Below, one piece after another: positions 48,912-62,215 of a DNA stretch of 64,000 nt. Source of the stretch: Dama dama (Eukaryota; Chordata; Mammalia; Artiodactyla; Cervidae); the NCBI RefSeq assembly GCF_033118175.1, contig NW_026870889.1:806001-870000 (forward strand), in the 5' to 3' direction. Position 1 is the first letter of the stretch. Every line of letters begins with the position of its first letter. The notes under the pieces are model-generated. The model ran no database searches. It was given only the letters and a program-made list of their open reading frames with translations, and was not told the DNA's origin. A program made the position numbers and the translations under genes.

Positions 48912-51900
48912 TTGGGCATCCAGCCCCTTGCTGGTCCCTTCCCTCTGACGAGGCCCTCTGAGCTCCAGGACCTTGCAGTGTGGAGACAGCCCCTGCCAGC
49001 AACCTCCTCTCCAAGGAGGCCTTAACCGAGGCCTAGGCCCAGGGGAAAGGCACCAGCGGGGATGAGACTGGGGAGGCGCGCGGGCATGTCTGGACACAGT
49101 CCCCGCAGCCTGCCCCTTGGTCGAGCAGTACCCCCGGAGGCCAGGAAGGTCTGGGCAAGGCTGGCCAGGGGCAGGGGCCCTGCTGGGTCCTGCCCCTGTC
49201 TTGTGGGGCCTCTGAGCACAACCGGACCTCTCCCGCTGGAAGACCTCCCTGGCTGCCTCCAAAGGCCGGTTTGCAAGCACTCCCGCCCGCTGTTCCAGCC
49301 AGGCACGCACAATGCTCCCAAGCCCGGGAGAAAAGCGCTTCGGGGTGGTGCTCTCTCCGGGCCCTTGCCCCTGAGCCTGGTGGCCAGGCAGCGGTTCCAC
49401 ACTCCCAGGTCAAATCAGAACCGCATGCACACGTCTGTTCCTGCCGCCTGCACAGGCAGAGAGTTCGGGGTAGCCAGAGTCTGCCAGGCAGCTGCTGGGC
49501 TGGCGGCCTGTGTGGGAAGGGGCAGAGCCGACCTAGGGGCAAGTTGGGCCTCTTGCTCTCCCTGCTGCCCTGAGGCTGCTGGGCCAAAGAGGTCTTGGGC
49601 ATCCAGCCCCTTACTGGTCCCTTCCCTCTGACGAGGCCCTCTGAGCTCCAGCACCTTGCAGTGTGGAGCCAGCACCTGCCAGCAATCTCCTCTCCAAGGA
49701 GGCCTCAACCGAGGCCTACGCCCAGGGGAAAGGCACCAGCGGGGATTAGCCAGGGGAGGCGCCCGGGCATGTCTGGACCCTGTCCCCGCAGCCTGCCCCT
49801 TGGTGGGGCAGTACCCCCGAAGGCCAGGAAGGTCTGGGCAAGGCTGGCCAGGGGCAGGGGCCCTGCTGGGTCCTGCCCCTGGCCTGTGGGGCCTCTGAGC
49901 ACAACCGGCCCTCTCCCACTGGAAGACCTCCCGGGCTGCCTCAAAAGGCCGGTTTGCAAGCACTCCCGCCCACTGTTCCCGCCAGGCGCGCACAATGCCT
50001 CAAAGCCCGGGAGAAAAGCGCTTCGGGGTGGTGCTCTCTCCGGGCCCTTGCCCCTGAGCCTGGGGGCCAGGCAGGGGATCCACACTCCCAGGTCAAGGCA
50101 GAGCCACATGCACACGTCTGTTCCAGCCACCTCCACCGGCAGAGAGCTCGGGGGAGCCAGAGTCTGTCAGGCAGCTGCTGGGCTGGCCGCCTGTGTGGGA
50201 AGGGGCAGAGCTGACCTAGGGGCAAGTTGGGCCTCTTGCTCTCCCTGCGGCCCTGAGGCTGCTGGGCCAAAGAGGTCTTGTGCATCCAGCCCCTTGCTGG
50301 TCCCTTCCCTCTGACGAGGCCCTCTGAGCTCCAGTACCTTGCAGTGTGGAGACAGCCCCTGCCAGCAACCTCCTCTCCAAGGAGGCCTCAACCGAGGCCT
50401 AGGCCCAGGGGAAAGGCACCAGTGGGGATGAGCCAGTGGAGGCGCCCGGGCATGTCTGGACCCAGTCCCCGCAGCCTGCCCCTTGGTGGGGCAGTACCCC
50501 CGGAGGCCAGGAAGGTCTGAGCAAGGCTGGCCAGGAGCAGGGGCCCTGCTGGGTCCTGCCCCTGGCCTGTGGGTCCTCTGAGCACAACCGGCCCTCTCCC
50601 ACTGGAAGACCTCCCCGGCTGCCTCCAAAGGCCGGTTTGCCAATACTCCCGCCCGCTGTTCCCGCCAGGCACGCACAATGCTCCCAAGCCCGGGAGAAAA
50701 GCGCTTCGGGGTGGTGCTCTCTCCGGGCCCTTGCCCCTGAGCCTGGGGTCCAGGCAGTGGGTCCACACTCCCAGACCAAGGCAGAACCACATGCACACGT
50801 CTGTTCCTGCCCCCTGCACCGGCAGAGAGCTCAGGGGAGCAAGAGTCTGTCAGGCAGCTGCTGGGCTGGCCGCCTGTGTGGGAAGGGGCAGAGCCGACCT
50901 TGGGGCAAGTTGGGCCTCTTCCTCTCCCTGCTGCCCTGAGGCTGCTGGGCAAAAGAGGTCTTGGGCATCCAGCCCCTTGCTGGTCCCTTCCCGCTGACGA
51001 GGCCCTCTGAGCTCCAGCACCTTGCAGTGTGGAGACAGCCCCTGCCAGCCACCTCCTCTCGAAGGAGGCCTTAACTGAGGCCTAGGCCCAGGGCAAAGGC
51101 ACCAGCGGGGATGAGACTGGGGAGGCACCCGGGCCTGTCTGGACCCAGTCCCCGCAGCCTGCCCCTTGGTGGGGAAGTATCCCCGGAGGCCAGGAAGGTC
51201 TGAGCAAGGCTGGCCAGGGGCAGAGGCCCTGCTGGGTCCTGCCCCTGTCCTGTGGGGCCTCTGAGCACATCCGGCCCTCTCCCGCTGGAAGACCTCCCCG
51301 GCTGCCCCCAAAGGCCGGTTTGCAAGCACTCCCACCCACTGTTCCCGCCAGGCATGCACAATGCTCCCAAGCCCGGGAGAAAAGCGCTTCGGGGTGGTGC
51401 TCTCTCCGGGCCCTTGCCCCTGAGCCTGGTGGCCAGGCAGCGGTTCCACACTCCCAGGCCAAATCAGAACCACATGCACACGTCTGTTCCTACCGCCTGC
51501 ACCGGCAGAGAGCTCGGGGTAGCCAGAGTCTGTCAGGCAGCTGCTGGGCTGGCGGCCTGTGTGGGAAGGGGCAGAGCCGACCTAGGGGCAAGTTGGGCCT
51601 CTTGCTCTCCCTGCTGCCCTGAGGCTGCTGGGCCAAAGAGGTCTTGGGCATCCAGCCCCTTGCTGGTCCCTTCCCTCTGACGAGTCCCTCTGAGCTCCAG
51701 CACCTCGCAGTGTGGAGACAGCCCCTGCCAGCAACCTCCTCTCCAAGGAGGCCTTAACCGAGGCCTAGGCCCAGGGGAAAGGCACCAGCGGGGATGAGAC
51801 TGGGGAGGCGCCCGGGCATGTCTGGACACAGTCCCCGCAGCCTGCCCCTTGGTGGGGCAGTACCCCCGGAGGCCAGGAAAGTCTGGGAAAGGCTGGCCAG

Positions 51901-54375
51901 GGGCAGGGGCCCTGCTGGGTCCTGCCCCTGTCTTGTGGGGCCTCTGAGCACAACCGGCCCTCTCCCGCTGGAAGACCTCCCTGGCTGCCTCCAAAGGCCG
52001 GTTTGCAAGCACTCCCGCCCGCTGTTCCAGCCAGGCACGCACAATGCTCCCAAGCCCGGGAGAAAAGCGCTTCGGGGTGGTGCTCTCTCCGGGCCCTTGC
52101 CCCTGAGCCTGGTGGCCAGGCAGCGGTTCCACACTCCCAGGTCAAATCAGAACCACATGCACACGTCTGTTCCTGCCGCCTGCACAGGCAGAGAGCTCGG
52201 GGTAGCCAGAGTCTGCCAGGCAGCTGCTGGGCTGGCGGCCTGTGTGGGAAGGGGCAGAGCCGACCTAGGGGCAAGTTGGGCCTCTTGCTCTCCCTGCTGC
52301 CCTGAGGCTGCTGGGCCAAAGAGGTCTTGGGCATCCAGCCCCTTGCTGGTCCCTTCCGTCTGACGAGGCCCTCTGAGCTCCAGCACCTTGCAGTGTGGAG
52401 CCAGCACCTGCCAGCAATCTCCTCTCCAAGGAGGCCTCAACCGAGGCCTACTCCCAGGGGAAAGGCACCAGCGGGGATTAGCCAGGGGAGGCGCCCGGGC
52501 ATGTCTGGACCCTGTCTCCGCAGCCTGCCCCTTGGTGGGGCAGTACCCCCGGAGGCCAGGAAGGTCTGGGCAAGGCTGGCCAGGGGCAGGGGCCCTGCTG
52601 GGTCCTGCCCCTGGCCTGTGGGGCCTCTGAGCACAACCGGCCCTCTCCCGCTGGAAGACCTCCCGGGCTGCCTCAAAAGGCCGGTTTGCAAGCACTCCCG
52701 CCCACTGTTCCCGCCAGGCGCGCACAATGCCTCAAAGCCCGGGAGAAAAGCGCTTCGGGGTGGTGCTCTCTCCGGGCCCTTGCCCCTGAGCCTGGGGGCC
52801 AGGCAGGGGATCCACACTCCCAGGTCAAGGCAGAGCCACATGCACACGTCTGTTCCAGCCACCTCCACCGGCAGAGAGCTCGGGGGAGCCAGAGTCTGTC
52901 AGGCAGCTGCTGGGCTGGCCGCCTGTGTGGGAAGGGGCAGAGCCGACCTAGGGGCAAGTTGGGCCTCTTGCTCTCCCTGCGGCCCTGAGGCTGCTGGGCC
53001 AAAGAGGTCTTGTGCATCCAGCCCCTTGCTGGTCCCTTCCCTCTGACGAGGCCCTCTGAGCTCCAGTACCTTGCAGTGTGGAGACAGCCCCTGCCAGCAA
53101 CCTCCTCTCCAAGGAGGCCTCAACCGAGGCCTAGGCCCAGGGGAAAGGCACCAGTGGGGATGAGCCAGTGGAGGCGCCCGGGCATGTCTGGACCCAGTCC
53201 CCGCAGCCTGCCCCTTGGTGGGGCAGTACCCCCGGAGGCCAGGAAGGTCTGAGCAAGGCTGGCCAGGAGCAGGGGCCCTGCTGGGTCCTGCCCCTGGCCT
53301 GTGGGTCCTCTGAGCACAACCGGCCCTCTCCCACTGGAAGACCTCCCCGGCTGCCTCCAAAGGCCGGTTTGCCAATACTCCCGCCCGCTGTTCCCGCCAG
53401 GCACGCACAATGCTCCCAAGCCCGGGAGAAAAGCGCTTCGGGGTGGTGCTCTCTCCGGGCCCTTGCCCCTGAGCCTGGGGTCCAGGCAGTGGGTCCACAC
53501 TCCCAGACCAAGGCAGAACCACATGCACACGTCTGTTCCTGCCCCCTGCACCGGCAGAGAGCTCAGGGGAGCAAGAGTCTGTCAGGCAGCTGCTGGGCTG
53601 GCCGCCTGTGTGGGAAGGGGCAGAGCCGACCTTGGGGCAAGTTGGGCCTCTTCCTCTCCCTGCTGCCCTGAGGCTGCTGGGCAAAAGAGGTCTTGGGCAT
53701 CCAGCCCCTTGCTGGTCCCTTCCCGCTGACGAGGCCCTCTGAGCTCCAGCACCTTGCAGTGTGGAGACAGCCCCTGCCAGCCACCTCCTCTCGAAGGAGG
53801 CCTTAACTGAGGCCTAGGCCCAGGGCAAAGGCACCAGCGGGGATGAGACTGGGGAGGCACCCGGGCCTGTCTGGACCCAGTCCCCGCAGCCTGCCCCTTG
53901 GTGGGGAAGTATCCCCGGAGGCCAGGAAGGTCTGAGCAAGGCTGGCCAGGGGCAGGGGCCCTGCTGGGTCCTGCCCCTGTCCTGTGGGGCCTCTGAGCAC
54001 AACCGGCCGTCTCCCGCTGGAAGACCTCCCCGGCTGCCTCCAAAGGCCGGTTTGCAAGCACTCCCGCCCGCTGTTCCCGCCAGGCACGCACAATGCTCCC
54101 AAGCCCGGGAGAAAAGCGCTTCGGGGTGGTGCTCTCTCTGGGCCCTTGCCCCTGAGCCTGGGGGACAGGCAGGGGGAACACAATCCCAGGCCAAGGCAGA
54201 ACCACATGCACACGTCTGTACCTGCCCCGAGCACCGGCAGAGAGCTCGGGGGAGCCAGAGTCTGTCAGGCAGCTGCTGGGCTGGCCACCTGTGTGGGAAG
54301 GGGCAGAGCGGACCTAGGGGCAAGTTGGGCCTCTTGCTCTCCCTGCTGCCCTGAGGCTGCTGGGCCAAAGAGGTC
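48912..54375 (+). repeat. Eight-unit higher-order repeat, copy 2 (5,464 bp)
   Basis: The same eight unit types in the same order, starting near 48912, 49595, 50278, 50961, 51644, 52327, 53010 and 53693, offset exactly 5,464 bp from copy 1. Private differences include gagctgacctagg near 50210, gggcagaggccc near 51222 and ggcctactccc near 52447. BamHI sites of the d-type units fall every 2,732 bp. The phase of the copy boundary is arbitrary. Confidence 0.9.
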
Positions 54376-57300
54376 TTGGGCATCCAGCCCCTTGCTGGTC
54401 CCTTCCCTCTGACGAGGCCCTCTGAGCTCCAGGACCTTGCAGTGTGGAGACAGCCCCTGCCAGCAACCTCCTCTCCAAGGAGGCCTTAACCGAGGCCTAG
54501 GCCCAGGGGAAAGGCACCAGCGGGGATGAGACTGGGGAGGCGCGCGGGCATGTCTGGACACAGTCCCCGCAGCCTGCCCCTTGGTCGAGCAGTACCCCCG
54601 GAGGCCAGGAAGGTCTGGGCAAGGCTGGCCAGGGGCAGGGGCCCTGCTGGGTCCTGCCCCTGTCTTGTGGGGCCTCTGAGCACAACCGGACCTCTCCCGC
54701 TGGAAGACCTCCCTGGCTGCCTCCAAAGGCCGGTATGCAAGCACTCCCGCCCGCTGTTCCAGCCAGGCACGCACAATGCTCCCAAGCCCCGGAGAAAAGC
54801 GCTTCGGGGTGGTGCTCTCTCCGGGCCCTTGCCCCTGAGCCTGGTGGCCAGGCAGCGGTTCCACACTCCCAGGTCAAATCAGAACCGCATGCACACGTCT
54901 GTTCCTGCCGCCTGCACAGGCAGAGAGTTCGGGGTAGCCAGAGTCTGCCAGGCAGCTGCTGGGCTGGCGGCCTGTGTGGGAAGGGGCAGAGCCGACCTAG
55001 GGGCAAGTTGGGCCTCTTGCTCTCCCTGCTGCCCTGAGGCTGCTGGGCCAAAGAGGTCTTGGGCATCCAGCCCCTTACTGGTCCCTTCCCTCTGACGAGG
55101 CCCTCTGAGCTCCAGCACCTTGCAGTGTGGAGCCAGCACCTGCCAGCAATCTCCTCTCCAAGGAGGCCTCAACCGAGGCCTAGGCCCAGGGGAAAGGCAC
55201 CAGCGGGGATTAGCCAGGGGAGGCGCCCGGGCATGTCTGGACCCTGTCCCCGCAGCCTGCCCCTTGGTGGGGCAGTACCCCCGAAGGCCAGGAAGGTCTG
55301 GGCAAGGCTGGCCAGGGGCAGGGGCCCTGCTGGGTCCTGCCCCTGGCCTGTGGGGCCTCTGAGCACAACCGGCCCTCTCCCACTGGAAGACCTCCCGGGC
55401 TGCCTCAAAAGGCCGGTTTGCAAGCACTCCCGCCCACTGTTCCCGCCAGGCGCGCACAATGCCTCAAAGCCCGGGAGAAAAGCGCTTCGGGGTGGTGCTC
55501 TCTCCGGGCCCTTGCCCCTGAGCCTGGGGGCCAGGCAGGGGATCCACACTCCCAGGTCAAGGCAGAGCCACATGCACACGTCTGTTCCAGCCACCTCCAC
55601 CGGCAGAGAGCTCGGGGGAGCCAGAGTCTGTCAGGCAGCTGCTGGGCTGGCCGCCTGTGTGGGAAGGGGCAGAGCCGACCTAGGGGCAAGTTGGGCCTCT
55701 TGCTCTCCCTGCAGCCCTGAGGCTGCTGGGCCAAAGAGGTCTTGTGCATCCAGCCCCTTGCTGGTCCCTTCCCTCTGACGAGGCCCTCTGAGCTCCAGTA
55801 CCTTGCAGTGTGGAGACAGCCCCTGCCAGCAACCTCCTCTCCAAGGAGGCCTCAACCGAGGCCTAGGCCCAGGGGAAAGGCACCAGTGGGGATGAGCCAG
55901 TGGAGGCGCCCGGGCATGTCTGGACCCAGTCCCCGCAGCCTGCCCCTTGGTGGGGCAGTACCCCCGGAGGCCAGGAAGGTCTGAGCAAGGCTGGCCAGGA
56001 GCAGGGGCCCTGCTGGGTCCTGCCCCTGGCCTGTGGGTCCTCTGAGCACAACCGGCCCTCTCCCACTGGAAGACCTCCCCGGCTGCCTCCAAAGGCCGGT
56101 TTGCCAATACTCCCGCCCGCTGTTCCCGCCAGGCACGCACAATGCTCCCAAGCCCGGGAGAAAAGCGCTTCGGGGTGGTGCTCTCTCCGGGCCCTTGCCC
56201 CTGAGCCTGGGGTCCAGGCAGTGGGTCCACACTCCCAGACCAAGGCAGAACCACATGCACACGTCTGTTCCTGCCCCCTGCACCGGCAGAGAGCTCAGGG
56301 GAGCAAGAGTCTGTCAGGCAGCTGCTGGGCTGGCCGCCTGTGTGGGAAGGGGCAGAGCCGACCTTGGGGCAAGTTGGGCCTCTTCCTCTCCCTGCTGCCC
56401 TGAGGCTGCTGGGCAAAAGAGGTCTTGGGCATCCAGCCCCTTGCTGGTCCCTTCCCGCTGACGAGGCCCTCTGAGCTCCAGCACCTTGCAGTGTGGAGAC
56501 AGCCCCTGCCAGCCACCTCCTCTCAAAGGAGGCCTTAACTGAGGCCTAGGCCCAGGGCAAAGGCACCAGCGGGGATGAGACTGGGGAGGCACCCGGGCCT
56601 GTCTGGACCCAGTCCCCGCAGCCTGCCCCTTGGTGGGGAAGTATCCCCGGAGGCCAGGAAGGTCTGAGCAAGGCTGGCCAGGGGCAGGGGCCCTGCTGGG
56701 TCCTGCCCCTGTCCTGTGGGGCCTCTGAGCACATCCGGCCCTCTCCCGCTGGAAGACCTCCCCGGCTGCCCCCAAAGGCCGGTTTGCAAGCACTCCCACC
56801 CACTGTTCCCGCCAGGCATGCACAATGCTCCCAATCCCGGGAGAAAAGCGCTTCGGGGTGGTGCTCTCTCCGGGCCCTTGCCCCTGAGCCTGGTGGCCAG
56901 GCAGCGGTTCCACACTCCTAGGCCAAATCAGAACCACATGCACACGTCTGTTCCTACCGCCTGCACCGGCAGAGAGCTCGGGGTAGCCAGAGTCTGTCAG
57001 GCAGCTGCTGGGCTGGCGGCCTGTGTGGGAAGGGGCAGAGCCGACCTAGGGGCAAGTTGGGCCTCTTGCTCTCCCTGCTGCCCTGAGGCTGCTGGGCCAA
57101 AGAGGTCTTGGGCATCCAGCCCCTTGCTGGTCCCTTCCCTCTGACGAGTCCCTCTGAGCTCCAGCACCTCGCAGTGTGGAGACAGCCCCTGCCAGCAACC
57201 TCCTCTCCAAGGAGGCCTTAACCGAGGCCTAGGCCCAGGGGAAAGGCACCAGCGGGGATGAGACTGGGGAGGCGCCCGGGCATGTCTGGACACAGTCCCC

Positions 57301-59839
57301 GCAGCCTGCCCCTTGGTGGGGCAGTACCCCCGGAGGCCAGGAAGGTCTGGGAAAGGCTGGCCAGGGGCAGGGGCCCTGCTGGGTCCTGCTCCTGTCTTGT
57401 GGGGCCTCTGAGCACAACCGGCCCTCTCCCGCTGGAAGACCTCCCTGGCTGCCTCCAAAGGCCGGTTTGCAAGCACTCCCGCCCGCTGTTCCAGCCAGGC
57501 ACGCACAATGCTCCCAAGCCCGGGAGAAAAGCGCTTCGGGGTGGTGCTCTCTCCGGGCCCTTGCCCCTGAGCCTGGTGGCCAGGCAGCGGTTCCACACTC
57601 CCAGGTCAAATCAGAACCACATGCACACGTCTGTTCCTGCCGCCTGCACAGGCAGAGAGCTCGGGGTAGCCAGAGTCTGCCAGGCAGCTGCTGGGCTGGC
57701 GGCCTGTGTGGGAAGGGGCAGAGCCGACCTAGGGGCAAGTTGGGCCTCTTGCTCTCCCTGCTGCCCTGAGGCTGCTAGGCCAAAGAGGTCTTGGGCATCC
57801 AGCCCCTTGCTGGTCCCTTCCGTCTGACGAGGCCCTCTGAGCTCCAGCACCTTGCAGTGTGGAGCCAGCACCTGCCAGCAATCTCCTCTCCAAGGAGGCC
57901 TCAACCGAGGCCTACGCCCAGGGGAAAGGCACCAGCGGGGATTAGCCAGGGGAGGCGCCCGGGCATGTCTGGACCCTGTCTCCGCAGCCTGCCCCTTGGT
58001 GGGGCAGTACCCCCGGAGGCCAGGAAGGTCTGGGCAAGGCTGGCCAGGGGCAGGGGCCCTGCTGGGTCCTGCCCCTGGCCTGTGGGGCCTCTGAGCACAA
58101 CCGGCCCTCTCCCACTGGAAGACCTCCCGGGCTGCCTCAAAAGGCCGGTTTGCAAGCACTCCCGCCCACTGTTCCCGCCAGGCGCGCACAATGCCTCAAA
58201 GCCCGGGAGAAAAGCGCTTCGGGGTGGTGCTCTCTCCGGGCCCTTGCCCCTGAGCCTGGGGGCCAGGCAGGGGATCCACACTCCCAGGTCAAGGCAGAGC
58301 CACATGCACACGTCTGTTCCAGCCACCTCCACCGGCAGAGAGCTCGGGGGAGCCAGAGTCTGTCAGGCAGCTGCTGGGCTGGCCGCCTGTGTGGGAAGGG
58401 GCAGAGCCGACCTAGGGGCAAGTTGGGCCTCTTGCTCTCCCTGCGGCCCTGAGGCTGCTGGGCCAAAGAGGTCTTGTGCATCCAGCCCCTTGCTGGTCCC
58501 TTCCCTCTGACGAGGCCCTCTGAGCTCCAGTACCTTGCAGTGTGGAGACAGCCCCTGCCAGCAACCTCCTCTCCAAGGAGGCCTCAACCGAGGCCTAGGC
58601 CCAGGGGAAAGGCACCAGTGGGGATGAGCCAGTGGAGGCGCCCGGGCATGTCTGGACCCAGTCCCCGCAGCCTGCCCCTTGGTGGGGCAGTACCCCCGGA
58701 GGCCAGGAAGGTCTGAGCAAGGCTGGCCAGGAGCAGGGGCCCTGCTGGGTCCTGCCCCTGGCCTGTGGGTCCTCTGAGCACAACCGGCCCTCTCCCACTG
58801 GAAGACCTCCCCGGCTGCCTCCAAAGGCCGGTTTGCCAATACTCCCGCCCGCTGTTCCCGCCAGGCACGCACAATGCTCCCAAGCCCGGGAGAAAAGCGC
58901 TTCGGGGTGGTGCTCTCTCCGGGCCCTTGCCCCTGAGCCTGGGGTCCAGGCAGTGGGTCCACACTCCCAGACCAAGGCAGAACCACATGCACACGTCTGT
59001 TCCTGCCCCCTGCACCGGCAGAGAGCTCAGGGGAGCAAGAGTCTGTCAGGCAGCTGCTGGGCTGGCCGCCTGTGTGGGAAGGGGCAGAGCCGACCTTGGG
59101 GCAAGTTGGGCCTCTTCCTCTCCCTGCTGCCCTGAGGCTGCTGGGCAAAAGAGGTCTTGGGCATCCAGCCCCTTGCTGGTCCCTTCCCGCTGACGAGGCC
59201 CTCTGAGCTCCAGCACCTTGCAGTGTGGAGACAGCCCCTGCCAGCCACCTCCTCTCGAAGGAGGCCTTAACTGAGGCCTAGGCCCAGGGCAAAGGCACCA
59301 GCGGGGATGAGACTGGGGAGGCACCCGGGCCTGTCTGGACCCAGTCCCCGCAGCCTGCCCCTTGGTGGGGAAGTATCCCCGGAGGCCAGGAAGGTCTGAG
59401 CAAGGCTGGCCAGGGGCAGGGGCCCTGCTGGGTCCTGCCCCTGTCCTGTGGGGCCTCTGAGCACAACCGGCCGTCTCCCGCTGGAAGACCTCCCCGGCTG
59501 CCTCCAAAGGCCGGTTTGCAAGCACTCCCGCCCGCTGTTCCCGCCAGGCACGCACAATGCTCCCAAGCCCGGGAGAAAAGCGCTTCGGGGTGGTGCTCTC
59601 TCTGGGCCCTTGCCCCTGAGCCTGGGGGACAGGCAGGGGGAACACAATCCCAGGCCAAGGCAGAACCACATGCACACGTCTGTACCTGCCCCGAGCACCG
59701 GCAGAGAGCTCGGGGGAGCCAGAGTCTGTCAGGCAGCTGCTGGGCTGGCCGCCTGTGTGGGAAGGGGCAGAGCGGACCTAGGGGCAAGTTGGGCCTCTTG
59801 CTCTCCCTGCTGCCCTGAGGCTGCTGGGCCAAAGAGGTC
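54376..59839 (+). repeat. Eight-unit higher-order repeat, copy 3 (5,464 bp)
   Basis: The same eight unit types, starting near 54376, 55059, 55742, 56425, 57108, 57791, 58474 and 59157, again offset exactly 5,464 bp. Private differences include ggccggtatgc near 54731, agccccggag near 54786, gaggcctaggccc near 55178 where the other copies have gaggcctacgccc, and ctgctaggcc near 57775. After its last unit the array passes to the 42082/42765-type pair, not a fourth copy. Confidence 0.9.
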
Positions 59840-62215
59840 TTGGGCATCCAGCCCCTTGCTGGTCCCTTCCCTCTGACGCGGCCCTCTGAGCTCCAGGACC
59901 TTGCAGTGTAGAGACAGCCCCTGCCAGCAACCTCCTCTCCAAGGAGGCCTTAACCGAGGCCTAGGCCCAGGGGAAAGGCACCAGCGGGGATGAGACTGGG
60001 GAGGCGCGCGGGCATGTCTGGACACAGTCCCCGCAGCCTGCCCCTTGGTCGGGCAGTACCCCCGGAGGCCAGGAAGGTCTGGGCAAGGCTGGCCAGGGGC
60101 AGGGGCCCTGCTGGGTCCTGCCCCTGTCCTGTGGGGCCTCTGAGCACATCCGGCCCTCTCCCGCTGGAAGACCTCCCCGGCTGCCCCCAAAGGCCGGTTT
60201 GCAAGCACTCCCACCCACTGTTCCCGCCAGGCATGCACAATGCTCCCAAGCCCGGGAGAAAAGCGCTTCGGGGTGGTGCTCTCTCCGGGCCCTTGCCCCT
60301 GAGCCTGGTGGCCAGGCAGCGGTTCCACACTCCCAGGAGAAATCAGAACCACATGCACACGTCTGTTCCTACCGCCTGCACCGGCAGAGAGCTCGGGGTA
60401 GCCAGAGTCTGTCAGGCAGCTGCTGGGCTGGCGGCCTGTGTGGGAAGGGGCAGAGCCGACCTAGGGGCAAGTTGGGCCTCTTGCTCTCCCTGCTGCCCTG
60501 AGGCTGCTGGGCCAAAGAGGTCTTGGGCATCCAGCCCCTTGCTCTTCCCTTCCCTCTGACGAGTCCCTCTGAGCTCCAGCACCTCGCAGTGTGGAGACAG
60601 CCCCTGCCAGCAACCTCCTCTCCAAGGAGGCCTTAACCGAGGCCTAGGCCCAGGGGAAAGGCACCAGCGGGGATGAGACTGGGGAGGCGCCCGGGCATGT
60701 CTGGACACAGTCCCCGCAGCCTGCCCCTTGGTGGGGCAGTACCCCCGGAGGCCAGGAAGGTCTGGGAAAGGCTGGCCAGGGGCAGGGGCCCTGCTGGGTC
60801 CTACCCCTGTCTTGTGGGGCCTCTGAGCACAACCGGCCCTCTCCCGCTGGAAGACCTCCCTGGCTGCCTCCAAAGGCCGGTTTGCAAGCACTCCCGCCCG
60901 CTGTTCCAGCCAGGCACGCACAATGCTCCCAAGCCCGGGAGAAAAGCGCTTCGGGGTGGTGCTCTCTCCGGGCCCTTGCCCCTGAGCCTGGTGGCCAGGC
61001 AGCGGTTCCACACTCCCAGGTCAAATCAGAACCACATGCACACGTCTGTTCCTGCCGCCTGCACAGGCAGAGAGCTCGGGGTAGCCAGAGTCTGCCAGGC
61101 AGCTGCTGGGCTGGCGGCCTGTGTGGGAAGGGGCAGAGCCGACCTAGGGGCAAGTTGGGCCTCTTGCTCTCCCTGCTGCCCTGAGGCTGCTGGGCCAAAG
61201 AGGTCTTGGGCATCCAGCCCCTTGCTGGTCCCTTCCCTCTGACGAGTCCCTCTGAGTTCCAGCACCTCGCAGTGTGGAGACAGCCCCTGCCAGCAACCTC
61301 CTCTCCAAGGAGGCCTCAACCGAGGCCTAGGCCCAGGGGAAAGGCACCAGCGGGGATGAGCCTGGGGAGGCGCCCGGGCATATCTGGACCCAGTTTCCAC
61401 AGCCTGCCTCTTGGTGGGGCAGTACCCCCGGAGGCCAGGAAAGTCTGGGCAAGGCTGGCCAGGGGCCGGGGCCCTGCTAGGTCCTGCCCCTGTCCTGTGG
61501 GGCCTCTGAGCACAACCGGCCCTCTCCCACTGGAAGACCTCCCCGGCTGCCTCCAAAGGCCGGTTTGCAAGCACTCCCGCCCACTGTTCCCACCAAGCAC
61601 GCACAATGCTCCCAAGCCCGGGAGAAAAGCGCTTCGGGGTGGTGCTCTCTCCGGGCCCTTGCCCCTGAGCCTGGGGCCCAGGCAGGGGGTCCACACTCCC
61701 AGGCCAAGGCATAACCACATGCACACGTCTGTTCCTGCCCCCTGCACCGGCAGAGAGCTCGGGGGAGCCAGAGTCTGCCAGGGAGCTGCTGGGCTGGCCG
61801 CCTGTGTGGGAAGGGGCAGAGGCGACCTAGGGGCAAGTTGGGCCTCTTGCTCTCCCTGCTGCCCTGAGGCTGCTGGGCCAAAGACGTCTTGGGCATCCAG
61901 CCCCTTGCTGGTCCCTTCCCGCTGACGAGGCCCTCTGAGCTCCAGCACCTTGCAGTGTGGAGACAGCCCCTGCCAGCAACCTCCTCTCCAAGGAGGCCTC
62001 AACCGAGGCCTAGGCCCTGGGGAAAGGCACCAGCGGGGATGAGCCAGGGGAGGCGCCCGGGCATGTCTGGACCCTGTCCCCGCAGCCTGCCCCTTGGTGG
62101 GGCAGTACCCCCGGAGGCCAGGAAGGTCTGGGCAAGGCTGGCCAGGGGCAGGGGCCCTGCTGGGTCCTGCCCCTGGCCTGTGGGGCCTCTGAGCACAACC
62201 GGCCCTCTCCCACTG
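59840..62215 (+). repeat. 683-bp units closing the main array
   Basis: Units start near 59840, 60523, 61206 and 61889. The first two repeat the pair at 42082-43447 (ctgacgcggccctc and gtgtagagac; acgagtccctctgagc and ggtctgggaaagg). The third is the older catatctggacccagtttcc type known from 12-20 kb. The fourth has ccaggggaggcgcc with the tggaccctgtcc variant and runs into the right-hand 129-bp array at its module. Confidence 0.9.
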
